Of a stretch of 64,000 nt of DNA, positions 54,246 to 63,093 are shown one piece after another; within the stretch, counting starts at the first letter, position 1; each line of letters begins with the position of its first letter. The DNA is from Asaia sp003994335. Its GTDB lineage: Bacteria; Pseudomonadota; Alphaproteobacteria; Acetobacterales; Acetobacteraceae. The position numbers and the translations under genes are program-made. Location of the stretch: NCBI RefSeq assembly GCF_037151175.1, contig NZ_JBBCOR010000007.1, positions 124,001 to 188,000 on the forward strand, given 5' to 3'. The notes below the pieces were generated by a model that saw only the letters and a list, made by a program, of their open reading frames with translations, was not told the DNA's origin and did no database searches.

Positions 54246-55520
54246 ATGACCGATGAGACGACGCCAGATCTGCCCCTGATCTGGCTTCCCTATACCCAGA
54301 TGAAAGAGGCGCCCGCGCCATTGGTGGCGCAGCGTACCGAGGGTACGCGAATCCATCTCGAGGACGGGCGGGTTCTGGTCGATGGTATCGCCTCATGGTG
54401 GACAGCCTGTCACGGCTACAACCACCCGCATATTCGCGCACGCTTGACGACGCAGCTCGATCTCATGCCCCATGTGATGCTGGGGGGGCTGGTACACGAA
54501 CCCGTGCGCGAGCTCTCCACCCGTCTGGCGAGCCTTCTACCGGGAGATCTGGATCACTGTTTCTACACTGATAGCGGGTCGGTTGCGGTCGAAGTCGCCA
54601 TGAAAATGGCCATCCAGTATTGGATCAATCGCGGGGTAACAGGCCGCACGAAGCTTTTGTCTTTCCGCGATGGCTATCATGGTGACACTTTGGCCACGAT
54701 GTCGGTCTGTGACCCGGAAGAAGGCATGCACAGCCTGTTTGCCGGGGTTTTTCCTGAGCAGGTCATTGCCGATTTGCCGCGCGACGAGGCCGGTCTCGAC
54801 TCACTGGACGACCTGCTGAGCCGGAGAGGCGATCAGATTGCCGCCATTATCGTCGAGCCGCTGGTCCAGGGGGCGGGAGGCATGATCTTCCATGCCCCTG
54901 AGGTGCTCGTCCGCCTGAGAGAGCTGGCCGACAGGCACGATGTCCTGTTGATTCTCGACGAGATCTTCACCGGGTTCGGTCGCACCGGCACGATGTTTGC
55001 CTGTGAGCAGGCCGGGATCGTGCCTGATATCATTACCCTCTCCAAGGCTCTGACCGGCGGAACGATCGCTCTTGCCGCCACAGTGGCGCGGCGCCATGTG
55101 TTCGAGGCGTTCCTGTCCGATGCTCCTGGCGCGGCGCTCATGCATGGCCCGACCTTCATGGCCAATGCCCTTGCCTGTACGGCGGCTTGTGCCTCGCTCG
55201 ATCTGTTCGCTCGCGAGCCAAGACTGGCTCAGATCGCAGCTCTTTCCGCTGGTCTGAAATCCGGACTCGAGCCCTGTCGCGCCCTGCCCGGCGTGCGCGA
55301 TGTGCGCGTGCTTGGTGCCATTGGCGTAGTCGAGCTGGATCAGATCGAGGATATGACGCGACTCAAGGCTGCCCTCGTCGCTCTTGGAGTCTGGGTACGG
55401 CCCTATCGCACCATTCTTTATCTGACACCGGCCTTCACGATCACGCCCGAGGATCTGTCTCTTCTTACCGGAGCGGTCATCCAGGTGATTAGAGACGGTG
55501 CTTTTCGGAAAATCGCGTGA
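54246..55520 (+). CDS. bioA: adenosylmethionine--8-amino-7-oxononanoate transaminase
   Basis: 424-aa class-III aminotransferase that uses SAM as amino donor to make 7,8-diaminopelargonate. LIWLPYTQMK, DGIASWWTACHGYNHP, YTDSGSVAVEVAMKMA, DEIFTGFGRTG and the PLP lysine in TLSKALTGGT are BioA-diagnostic; GPTFMANALACTAA is also typical. It is separated by about 5.8 kb and opposite strand from bioF. bioB is not in the window. Confidence 0.96.
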   Translation: MTDETTPDLPLIWLPYTQMKEAPAPLVAQRTEGTRIHLEDGRVLVDGIASWWTACHGYNHPHIRARLTTQLDLMPHVMLGGLVHEPVRELSTRLASLLPGDLDHCFYTDSGSVAVEVAMKMAIQYWINRGVTGRTKLLSFRDGYHGDTLATMSVCDPEEGMHSLFAGVFPEQVIADLPRDEAGLDSLDDLLSRRGDQIAAIIVEPLVQGAGGMIFHAPEVLVRLRELADRHDVLLILDEIFTGFGRTGTMFACEQAGIVPDIITLSKALTGGTIALAATVARRHVFEAFLSDAPGAALMHGPTFMANALACTAACASLDLFAREPRLAQIAALSAGLKSGLEPCRALPGVRDVRVLGAIGVVELDQIEDMTRLKAALVALGVWVRPYRTILYLTPAFTITPEDLSLLTGAVIQVIRDGAFRKIA

Positions 55521-55542
55521 CGGCGATCAGGGAAATATCCCC

Positions 55543-56007
55543 ATGCCCCAGACACTCAAACCGCCGTTTACCCTGGACTCCGCCCGTCTCAAGGTGCGTC
55601 GCGCCGAAGATGGCTGGAACAGTCGCAACCCCGGGCAGGTGGCCCTGGCCTATAGTCCCGACAGCGTCTGGCGCAACCGGAGTCAATTCCTGCAAGGCCG
55701 AGAGGCCATTATCGCGTTCCTGACCCGGAAATGGGAGGAGGAGCGCGACTACAGGCTGATCAAGGAGCTTTTTGCCTTTCAGGGCGCGCGTATCGCCGTA
55801 CGATTTGCCTATGAATGGCACGATCAGACGGGGCAGTGGTTCCGGTCCTACGGAAACGAGAACTGGATCTTCGATGGCCAGGGGCTGATGTGCTGTCGCA
55901 TGGCGTCGATCAATGACCTGGCGATAGAAAAGGCGGATCGTCTTTTTCACTGGCCGCAAGGTGCCCGACCGGATGACCATCCCGGCCTGAGCGATCTGGG
56001 TCTCTGA
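55543..56007 (+). CDS. NTF2-like DUF1348 protein
   Basis: 154-aa cone-fold protein of the SnoaL/NTF2-like DUF1348 group, recognised by RRAEDGWNSRNPGQVALAY, FLTRKWEEERDYRLIKELF and RFAYEWHDQTGQWFRSYGNE. Function unknown. The ATG at 55543 follows CAGGGAAAT; its start is 22 bases after the bioA stop, and a longer in-frame start within bioA is rejected. Confidence 0.9.
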   Translation: MPQTLKPPFTLDSARLKVRRAEDGWNSRNPGQVALAYSPDSVWRNRSQFLQGREAIIAFLTRKWEEERDYRLIKELFAFQGARIAVRFAYEWHDQTGQWFRSYGNENWIFDGQGLMCCRMASINDLAIEKADRLFHWPQGARPDDHPGLSDLGL

Positions 56008-56052
56008 TATCTCCGGATTTCGGTCGGGGTGAAAGACGCTATCACGCCGGGT

Positions 56053-56077
56053 TTCCCCTCCCTGCGGGGAAGGGGAA
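56053..56077. terminator. possible terminator between convergent genes
   Basis: An imperfect inverted repeat (TTCCCCT / AGGGGAA plus an inner CC/GG) sits between the DUF1348 and sodC stops. The stem is GC-rich but no clear T-run follows, so function is uncertain. Confidence 0.4.
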
Positions 56078-56121
56078 TCTTATGAGGACATCGGGGGCGG
56101 TTGGCTGTTGGGCCTCGATGC

Positions 56122-56670
56122 CTAGTTCAGAACTGCGCAGGCCACGCGGGCGCCAGCGCCACCGATCGGCTGGGTGGTATAGTCGTCCGGGCTGGTATGG
56201 ATGATCAGCGCCGAGCCATCGGCATCTTTCAGGGCCGGGCGCCCCTCGACGCCATGAAGGGAGACGAGGGTGGAATAGAACTCCACCGTCGCTGTGCCAT
56301 CCTTCGCGACATAGAGATTGGGCAGATCGCCGGCATCGGTCGCATTCGGGGTCAGCAGACCGTGCACAACCGGTGTAACCGCGTGGACGTGACCGCCCGC
56401 GCTTGTGAATTTCGGTGGGACACAGCTACCCTTCTCGTGAAAATGCATGCCATGCCACCCGGGAGCCAGACCTTCTGCAACCACGCGAAGGATCACGCCT
56501 TTCGGTGCGTCGGTCACGGTCACGGTGCCATGGGCTTTGCCGTCATTGCCGAGCAGCGCACCAGACGCCGTATCGGCAGCTTGGGCGGACGAGGCCTGAG
56601 TAAGCGCAATCGTTACGAGTGCGCCGGAAAGGGCGAAAAGAGAGACGGCCTTGAGCAGGGCTGAACGCAT
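56122..56670 (-). CDS. sodC: periplasmic Cu/Zn superoxide dismutase, altered zinc site
   Basis: 182 aa with a signal peptide ending near AQAAD. Copper ligands are His76 and His78 (GMHFHEKG), bridging His94 (AGGH) and His158 (IIHTSPDD). Zinc-site residues His103 (VVHG) and Asp115 (GDLPNL) are present, but the residue three before that Asp, normally His in HxGD, is Asp112 (TDAGD). The disulfide pair Cys83-Cys178 and the active-site Arg175 (GARVAC) are intact. The start at 56670 is the signal peptide Met; upstream in-frame Met codons are not supported. It detoxifies periplasmic superoxide. Confidence 0.92.
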   Translation of the reverse strand: MRSALLKAVSLFALSGALVTIALTQASSAQAADTASGALLGNDGKAHGTVTVTDAPKGVILRVVAEGLAPGWHGMHFHEKGSCVPPKFTSAGGHVHAVTPVVHGLLTPNATDAGDLPNLYVAKDGTATVEFYSTLVSLHGVEGRPALKDADGSALIIHTSPDDYTTQPIGGAGARVACAVLN

Positions 56671-56877
56671 GGTGGGAGACCTCGAGCTGGGGGGCGACAA
56701 GCCGCCACCGGGGAAAATCTGTGCGAAAACGTCACGAGACTGCCTGAGTTGAGAAGGCTTCGCAATCCTGCCGCAAGGCCTGGAATGTGCGCACTGTGCA
56801 ACGCGACCGGTTCTTCTCGGTCGCATGATTCAGCCAAACAGGGCATGGTCCCTCGAAACCTCGTAGGAAAACTCTTC

Positions 56878-57123
56878 ATGTTGGCTCTGAGACCGAACTG
56901 CGAATGCTGTGATCGCGACTTGCCGCCGGAGGCGCTGGATGCGCTGATCTGCTCCTTCGAGTGCACATTCTGCATTCGCTGCGCAGAAACCCGTCTCGGG
57001 GGGCATTGTCCGAATTGCCAAGGCGAGCTTGTACGACGCCCGATCAGACCTGCCATTCATCTTGCGCAAAATCCAGCTTCGGGTCAGCGGGTGCTAGGGG
57101 CGTGTTCCGACCCTCGTTCCTAA
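56878..57123 (+). CDS. DUF1272 zinc-ribbon-like small protein
   Basis: 81 aa with four cysteine clusters: CECC, CSFECTFC, RCAE and CPNC, the pattern of DUF1272 proteins, which likely bind zinc. It begins MLALRPNCECCDRDLPP; an upstream in-frame Met at 56749 would extend it through non-conserved sequence. AGGAAA precedes the ATG. Function unknown. Encoded divergently from sodC. Confidence 0.85.
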   Translation: MLALRPNCECCDRDLPPEALDALICSFECTFCIRCAETRLGGHCPNCQGELVRRPIRPAIHLAQNPASGQRVLGACSDPRS

Positions 57124-57237
57124 AACGGAATTTTCTAACGGCGCTCCCAGCTCTTTGATAGCGTTCGGTCGAGAGAGGGCAGGGAAGCGCCAGACGCTTC
57201 CGATTGCCAGCATGATCGCTGCGGAGAATGGATCGTC

Positions 57238-58344
57238 ATGGCCAAGAACGCACCCGGGACGTCTTCCGGGTTGGTACGCTGGCTTGGGGTTGTTTCCCTG
57301 CCGTGCCTGCTTCTGGCCGGGTTCGCGGCTGCAGGCGGATGGTTCAGCCCGCATCGGGTCACGCAGAACACCCTCCTTTCCGCGCTTCAGGGGGTGGATG
57401 GCAAGCATCCGGGTTTCAGGCGTAATCATGCCAAGGGCGTCCGCGTTGCAGGTTGGTATGAGGGGTCAGGCGCTGCCGCGGCGCTCTCGACCGCCTTTGC
57501 GTTTCGGGCGGAGAGAGTGCCCGTGATCGGACGGTTCGCGCTGGCAGGCGGTATGCCGTATCAGGGCGATGCTCCAGGAAAAGTGCGCAGCATGGCGCTG
57601 AGCCTGATGGCCCCTGACGGACAGGAATGGCGCATGGGGCTGAATGACATTCCGGTATTTCCGGTGAGCACGCCGCAGGAATTCCAGGCGCTTCAGAAGG
57701 CGGTACGTCCTGATCCGGTCACGGGCAAGCCCGACCCCGGCGCTGTGGCCGCATTCCGCCAGGCCCATCCCTGGCTGGCAGCGGCCGGGATGGCCCTGGC
57801 GCGCCGTCAGGTGACCTCGGGGTTCGAGAGTGACACCTATCGCAGTCTGAACAGTTTTATCCTGCAAGACGCGAAAGGGCAGACCCATCCCGTTCGTTTT
57901 GCCATGGTGCCTGAGGAGCAGCATTTTACCGAAGCTCCGGAGCAGGGGAAGGACTCCCTGTTCCAGCAACTAGATGAGGCCCTTTCCTCGCACCCGCTGC
58001 GCTGGAATTTGGTTTTGACCCTTGCGGGAAAGGGAGAAAATGTGCGTGATCCGAGCCGCCAATGGTCCCAGAACGACCAGCAGATCGAGGCTGGCACGCT
58101 GACGCTCGACAGGATCGAGAGTGAGACCACCGGAGCATGCACAGGAATCACCTTTGATCCTCTGATCCTGCCGCCCGGCATTGCGCCTTCGGATGATCCT
58201 GTGCTTCAGGCGCGCTCGGCTGCCTATATGCGCTCATTTGCCGAGCGCTCACGCGAGGGCCGTCCTGTGCCGTCCTTCTCGCCCTCGGCCCCGACCCGGC
58301 CAGATAGCCCTGCGACAGTTCCGGTCCCGGAGAAGGCCTCATGA
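57238..58344 (+). CDS. catalase-related heme peroxidase (SrpA-like)
   Basis: 368 aa. An N-terminal hydrophobic anchor (WLGVVSLPCLLLAGFAAAG) is followed by a catalase-like core. The distal heme His64 is in RRNHAKGV; IGRFALAGGMPYQ and VRSMALSLMAPDG are family-typical; the proximal tyrosine is Tyr330 in ARSAAYMRSF. The protein is smaller than true catalases, as in periplasmic catalase-related peroxidases. It overlaps a cytochrome b561 gene (ATGA), the usual electron-supply partner of this family. Confidence 0.93.
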   Translation: MAKNAPGTSSGLVRWLGVVSLPCLLLAGFAAAGGWFSPHRVTQNTLLSALQGVDGKHPGFRRNHAKGVRVAGWYEGSGAAAALSTAFAFRAERVPVIGRFALAGGMPYQGDAPGKVRSMALSLMAPDGQEWRMGLNDIPVFPVSTPQEFQALQKAVRPDPVTGKPDPGAVAAFRQAHPWLAAAGMALARRQVTSGFESDTYRSLNSFILQDAKGQTHPVRFAMVPEEQHFTEAPEQGKDSLFQQLDEALSSHPLRWNLVLTLAGKGENVRDPSRQWSQNDQQIEAGTLTLDRIESETTGACTGITFDPLILPPGIAPSDDPVLQARSAAYMRSFAERSREGRPVPSFSPSAPTRPDSPATVPVPEKAS

Positions 58345-58913
58345 CTCCCCCTCTCGTTTTCGCACGGAGCGCACGGTTCCTGCATTGGCTCATGGCCGTG
58401 CTTGTTCTGATCATGCTTTTCGTGGGTGTCTTCATGGCATCCAGTGTCGGGCCCGCCTATCATGCCCTCGTTGCCTTTCACCGGCCTCTGGGGCTGGCCA
58501 TATTGATTCTGGCCCTTCTGCGGTTGCTCAATCGCATGCTCAATCCGCCGCCCGCCTTGCCTGGAGATCTTTCCCCGGTTCTCGTTCTGGCTGCGCATGC
58601 GTCGCACTGGGCCCTTTACGGGCTGATGATCGCGCTGCCTCTCATCGGCTGGGCCATGCTCTCTGCGGGGGGCTATCCTGTTCCTCTTTTTGGTAGCGAT
58701 GTGCTGCTACCGCCCATCCTGCCCAGAAATGCGGCACTGTGGGGTTGGCTGCGACTGGCGCATACCATATTGGCTTTCGGGCTCTTCGGTCTGATCCTCG
58801 CGCATAGCGGTGCGGCGCTCTTTCATGGGCTGATCCGGCGCGACACTGTTCTGCGGAGCATGATGGGCCAAAGGAAGGCCCCTTCAGTCTCTTCCAGCCA
58901 ACCGACGGACTGA
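58341..58913 (+). CDS. cytochrome b561 family protein
   Basis: 190-aa membrane diheme cytochrome with four helices. Heme-ligating histidines are visible in FLHWLMAV, AFHRPLGLAI, AHASHWALYG and LAHTILAFG. It is coupled to the catalase-like peroxidase and probably passes electrons from the quinol pool to it. Length and helix order fit the bacterial b561 (YodB-like) family. Confidence 0.92.
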   Translation: MTPPLVFARSARFLHWLMAVLVLIMLFVGVFMASSVGPAYHALVAFHRPLGLAILILALLRLLNRMLNPPPALPGDLSPVLVLAAHASHWALYGLMIALPLIGWAMLSAGGYPVPLFGSDVLLPPILPRNAALWGWLRLAHTILAFGLFGLILAHSGAALFHGLIRRDTVLRSMMGQRKAPSVSSSQPTD

Positions 58914-59292
58914 CCCCAAGGGATCTGGCGCGCTACGCGGGGGGAATGGCTCTTTCCGTCGCAATTCTGCCTCCGTGCAGCAGGGGCGCCTGGAAAGGAC
59001 GGCTTGTCGCTTCAGCCTGCCCCGCATCACCGGCGGCAAGACAGGCTCATCTTCTCCTGGTGCGACGCTGATGCCCTGCACAGCACACGACATGCGTCTC
59101 TTCACGACGCCTGGAATATTGCTCTCTATGCGCAGAAGCGACGCTTGGCACCGTCCACGCCCCTACGGAAAAAGTGCTTTTGAGGCCTTTTCAGAGTTCA
59201 TACGCGTGTTCTGCCACAGCGTGATCGGGTGCGTTTTCAGGGAAGAGCGCCTGATCAGCGCGCGCGCGCAGCACAGGCCTGGAGAACGCCAT
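58914..59292. other. intergenic region, no gene seen
   Basis: About 380 bases between the b561 gene and the terminator of the exported-protein gene. Open frames here show no protein-like features. No promoter, repeat or RNA gene was identified. Confidence 0.4.
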
Positions 59293-59320
59293 AAAAAAAG
59301 GCGACCCGAAGGCCGCCTTT
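59293..59320 (-). terminator. intrinsic terminator with UUCG loop
   Basis: On the minus strand AAAGGCGGCC is followed by TTCG and GGTCGCCTTT, then a T-run: a 10-bp stem (one G-T pair) closed by the very stable UUCG tetraloop. It lies 23 bases after the stop of the minus-strand exported-protein gene. Confidence 0.92.
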
Positions 59321-59343
59321 CTCGCTGAACGACCGACGGACGC

Positions 59344-59811
59344 TCAGTCTTCGATCTGGAACGACAGACCTTGACCGCCAGCGGCCAGATGCGCACCGCG
59401 CGTGGCCGTCGTGATCTTGATCTTCACGCCATTGCTGTTGCTCAGAATGGCGCCGCCGATCCCGCGGTCGAGTGTGGCATCGCCGTTCAGGGCGCCATAG
59501 CCACCATCGAAATCATGCAGGTTCTTGAGGTTGTAGACGACGCCCGTGGCCTCGATCTTCGAGAAGCCCACAGCGGCGATGTTGCCGCCAGAGATCTTGA
59601 AACGATAGGTCTTGTGACCAAAGGTCAGTGTGCCCTGGCCCCAGGTATAACCGATACCGACATCAGCCGATTTGGCGGTCAGGGTAATCTGGCCGACCGG
59701 CGTGCCCAGTGCATCGGGTGCCTTGGGTGCTGCATGCGCAACCGGCATGATGGCCAGAGCCGCAGCGGCGAATGTCGAGGCGGCGAGGGCCCGGCGGGTG
59801 TATGCGCGCAT
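59344..59811 (-). CDS. small exported protein of unknown function
   Basis: 155 aa with a signal peptide ending near AHAAP. The mature part is rich in Gly, Ala, Thr and beta-prone residues (ITLTAKSADVGIGYTWGQG, GHKTYRFKISGGNIAAVGF). No family recognised. A stable terminator follows, indicating a monocistronic and possibly well expressed gene. Confidence 0.85.
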   Translation of the reverse strand: MRAYTRRALAASTFAAAALAIMPVAHAAPKAPDALGTPVGQITLTAKSADVGIGYTWGQGTLTFGHKTYRFKISGGNIAAVGFSKIEATGVVYNLKNLHDFDGGYGALNGDATLDRGIGGAILSNSNGVKIKITTATRGAHLAAGGQGLSFQIED

Positions 59812-60661
59812 TGTTGTTGATCCTCTCAGAATGGGAAGGCTTGTGCAGCGTTAACACTGTGATGCGTTAACACACCGATCCGGTTTTCGTTCCCGTGCGG
59901 GGGATGCGCTCGCGAGACGGTGAGAGGGTGCCGCCTTCCATCGAGGTAGAAATGCCTCGTCGTGCGGGCGCGTTTTCCCAGCCCCTCCTCGGCGTCCCGC
60001 ATTCGGATGCAGGCGCGTGAGGGCCGGATTTTCATTTCGCGCCTTCGGCACTGGCCATCACGTTTGTGTTATTATGGCTGCGTCACGAGGAGGGGACTGA
60101 GGCGGACAGGCCGATACCATCGCGAGGGCGGGATCGATGCGGGGCTTCTCTGGCAAAGGCGGGAAGCCCTGTTTCACTGGGGTTCGGATCGTCCCCCCGC
60201 ACCGTTTGCTGGGTGCACGAAAAAGCTTACTGGCCTGCGGGGAAGCGATGGATCCCCAATCGGTACTCGAATATCTGCATCAGGCGACTCCTCGCTCGAG
60301 AATGCCACAGGGCATCGCCCTGCCTGGCCATACACGCGCAATTCTGCGCCCTGCGAGCGTTCTGGCGGCACGTTTTTCTGATCGTAGGAATGCAAAGGAG
60401 GCAGCTCGGCTTGCTCTCTTCACTTCCCGGAGGAGGGGATCGATCCGGTGCAGAAGAGAGTATGGCGTGGGTTGCAGAGATCCTGGGTTGGGCCGGGATC
60501 TGACGGTGAAGGATCCGGAATAGACACGCGCGACTATCGGGCCCGGTCCTCGCTTCATGAAAAAGCCTCTAATAGGAGTTGTGGTGTCCTTTTTCTGGAG
60601 CCCTAACAGGTAATCAGCGGCTCTCTTGCGCCATATGCTGGGACGAGGCATCACCGAAACC
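59812..60661. other. long gap without a supportable gene
   Basis: About 850 bases lie between the exported-protein gene and the O-antigen-ligase-like gene. Several open frames on both strands are present, but none has a protein-like composition together with a good start. A search by eye for tRNA T-arms and the conserved cores of SRP RNA, tmRNA and RNase P RNA gave nothing convincing. It may hold a long leader or an unrecognised small RNA. Confidence 0.45.
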
Positions 60662-62035
60662 ATGACAAGAACAGATCGTCTCATCTCGGCACTCGACCGC
60701 CTCGGTATCGGGATGACGCTGCTTATGCCGGTGTTTCTCACCCATGGCAGGGTCTTTTCCGAAATTGCGATGGACGTGCTGGCAATCGGTCTGCTCATAC
60801 GCTCCGGTCTGGGCTCGGGTCATTCGACAGAGGCGCGGATCGGCTGGGGCTGGGGACGACAATTCTGGGTACGCGTGGCCCTTCTCTGGTGGGTCTGGCA
60901 AATCGTCTGCTCCCTGCCGCATATCGGACTAGGGTCCTCTCAGGCCCTGACCCAGGCCTGTCTGGCAATTCGCTTCCCTTTGATGGCGGCGGCCATGCAG
61001 GTCTGGACATTGCGTCTCCCTTCCGTGCGGGGGGCGATGCGCTGGGTGCTCGTGATCTGCTGCCTCTACTTCGTCCTGCAATTCGTGATCCAGGCGGTGT
61101 TCGGCCATAATCTCTTTGGTTATCCCCGCTATATCGATGGAACATTGACCGGGCCTTATGCCCATCCGCGCGCTGCGGCGCCTTTCTCGCGACTCGTCCT
61201 GCCCGTCATGATGCTGGGTTGCGCCGGGCTCGTCGCCCGCAGCCGAAGCCAGGGTATCCCGCCTGCGCGCGCGATCCGTCTGCAGGGTTTTGTCGCAATG
61301 AGTCTTCTGGCCATTGCTGTCATGGCGCTGATGGTGCTCGCCGGGCAACGCATACCGACGGTCCTTACTGTGCTGGGAATTGCCGTTTGCGCGGCCTTTT
61401 ATCGACCGATGCGCCCCGCAGCCATCGTGGCGGCCTGCAGCTTGCCGGTTCTGGTCCTGATGGTCCGCTTTCTTGCGCCGCAGGCATTTCATCATCTGGT
61501 CATTCTCGCGGCCGATCAGATGACGCATTTCTGGCAGTCGCAATACGGCCAGGTCTTCACCCGCGCCATTATCATGGCCCAGTATCATCCGGTGACGGGC
61601 CTGGGTTATGACGCCTTCCGCCATGCCTGCTCCCACCCGATCTACCATCACGGATTGCCATGGTTCAACACGGAGGTGGATGGCGGCGGGCGGACCATCT
61701 GCGTGCAGCACGCCCATAATCACTATCTGCAGGCGCTGACCAATGCGGGCGTACCCGGGCTGTTTCTCTTCAGTGGATTCGTGTTCGCCTGTCTGCGTGC
61801 CCTCTGGCCGTGGCGCGGGGCCCACCAGGCCTGGCGTATCGGCCTTTTCGCCGCGTTTTTCGTGCAGGAATGGCCGCTCGCCTCAGCCAGTGATTTCCTG
61901 AACCTTCCTCTGGGGGGATGGGCTTTCATGTTGCTGGGCGTGGGGCTTGCCGAAGCCTGGCACCGCATCGACGACGCTCCGGAACCCGAGGCCGGAACGC
62001 ATGCGGGGAGCCCGATCGTGCTGCGTCAGGGCTGA
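60662..62035 (+). CDS. O-antigen ligase-like membrane protein
   Basis: 457 aa with about ten or more hydrophobic helices. The large periplasmic loop near residues 310-375 (TGLGYDAFRHACSHPIYHHG, CVQHAHNHYLQALTNAGVPG) matches the Wzy_C domain of O-antigen ligases and polymerases, including the HxxHNxxL-like pattern. The start at 60662 (MTRTDRLIS) is preferred over 60626. It likely acts on a lipid-linked polysaccharide in the periplasm. No other polysaccharide gene adjoins it. Confidence 0.88.
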   Translation: MTRTDRLISALDRLGIGMTLLMPVFLTHGRVFSEIAMDVLAIGLLIRSGLGSGHSTEARIGWGWGRQFWVRVALLWWVWQIVCSLPHIGLGSSQALTQACLAIRFPLMAAAMQVWTLRLPSVRGAMRWVLVICCLYFVLQFVIQAVFGHNLFGYPRYIDGTLTGPYAHPRAAAPFSRLVLPVMMLGCAGLVARSRSQGIPPARAIRLQGFVAMSLLAIAVMALMVLAGQRIPTVLTVLGIAVCAAFYRPMRPAAIVAACSLPVLVLMVRFLAPQAFHHLVILAADQMTHFWQSQYGQVFTRAIIMAQYHPVTGLGYDAFRHACSHPIYHHGLPWFNTEVDGGGRTICVQHAHNHYLQALTNAGVPGLFLFSGFVFACLRALWPWRGAHQAWRIGLFAAFFVQEWPLASASDFLNLPLGGWAFMLLGVGLAEAWHRIDDAPEPEAGTHAGSPIVLRQG

Positions 62036-62130
62036 GCAACGCGCGCGCTGAAGTCTGCCTCTGTTCCTCGCCTCTCCGCCACCCTATATGCTGAGCCGAC
62101 CATAACTCTTCGCGAAGATCCGGAGTGCCG

Positions 62131-63093
62131 ATGTCCGAAACCAAGATCCCTGTCACTGTTCTCACCGGCTTTCTCGGTGCCGGGAAAACCACCCTGCTCA
62201 ATCACATCCTCTCAAGCGAACATGGACGCAAATATGCGGTGCTCGTGAACGAGTTCGGCGAGCTTGGGGTCGATGGCGATCTGGTGGTCGACGCAGATGA
62301 AGAGGTGTTCGAGACCAATAACGGCTGCATCTGCTGCACCGTGCGCGGCGATCTGATCCGTATCCTGGGTAGTTTGCTGCGTCGGCGCGGCAAGTTCGAC
62401 GGTATCATTGTTGAGACCACCGGGCTTGCTGACCCAGCTCCGGTGGCCCAGACTTTTTTTGTGGACGAAAACCTGCGCGAGAAGTCCCGTCTCGACGCCG
62501 TCGTGACCGTCGTGGACGCCTATAACGTGATCCAGACCCTTGATGAGAGTCCCGAGGCCATTCGTCAGGTCGCGTTTGCTGATGTGATCATTCTCAACAA
62601 GACCGATCTGGTGGATGAGGCCGGGCTCGAGGCCATCGAAGCCCGTCTGCGCGGGATCAATGCCAGCGTGCAGATCCATCGTGCCCGGCACAGTGCCGTG
62701 GCGCTCAGCACGGTGCTCGACCAGGGCGGGTTCGATCTCGAACGTGCCCTCGAAACCATGCCCGACTTCCTCGAGAATAATGAGCATTCGCATGAGGAAG
62801 GCGTGACCAGCATGTCCTTCTCTGTTGCGGAACCGCTCGACGAGCAGCGCTTCCAGGCCTGGATCGGTGCGATCCTGCAGGAGCAGGGTGCGGATATCCT
62901 GCGCTCGAAGGGCATCATGCATTTTGCAGGCAAGGAGGAGCGCTTTGCGTTCCAGGCCGTCCACATGATGGCCGATGGCGATTTCATCGGGAAGGGCAAG
63001 GAGGGTGACAGCACGGAATCGCGCATCGTCTTCATCGGCCGCAATCTGAACCGTCCGCAGCTGCGCCGTGGCTTCGAGAGCTGCCGCGCATGA
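62131..63093 (+). CDS. CobW-family metal-binding GTPase
   Basis: 320-aa G3E GTPase. P-loop LTGFLGAGKTT (residues 11-21), the metal-binding CICC (66-69) in NNGCICCTVRGD, the VETTGLADPAPV switch and NKTD are present. The C-terminal CobW_C domain ends with FIGRNLNRPQLRRGF. Such proteins deliver Zn2+ or Co2+ to client metalloproteins. A GTG at 62125 is a possible alternative start. It is coupled to the WD40 gene by ATGA. Confidence 0.93.
   Translation: MSETKIPVTVLTGFLGAGKTTLLNHILSSEHGRKYAVLVNEFGELGVDGDLVVDADEEVFETNNGCICCTVRGDLIRILGSLLRRRGKFDGIIVETTGLADPAPVAQTFFVDENLREKSRLDAVVTVVDAYNVIQTLDESPEAIRQVAFADVIILNKTDLVDEAGLEAIEARLRGINASVQIHRARHSAVALSTVLDQGGFDLERALETMPDFLENNEHSHEEGVTSMSFSVAEPLDEQRFQAWIGAILQEQGADILRSKGIMHFAGKEERFAFQAVHMMADGDFIGKGKEGDSTESRIVFIGRNLNRPQLRRGFESCRA

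Noticed and set aside
60175..60210. Possible tRNA T-arm (GGTTCGGATC)
   Set aside because: The stem and loop lengths are wrong and no acceptor, D or anticodon arms can be drawn around it.
60066..60523. Overlapping 128- and 145-residue frames in the gap before the O-antigen-ligase-like gene
   Set aside because: Two overlapping frames with similar low-complexity Arg/Pro/Gly content and no good ribosome binding site; no family recognised.
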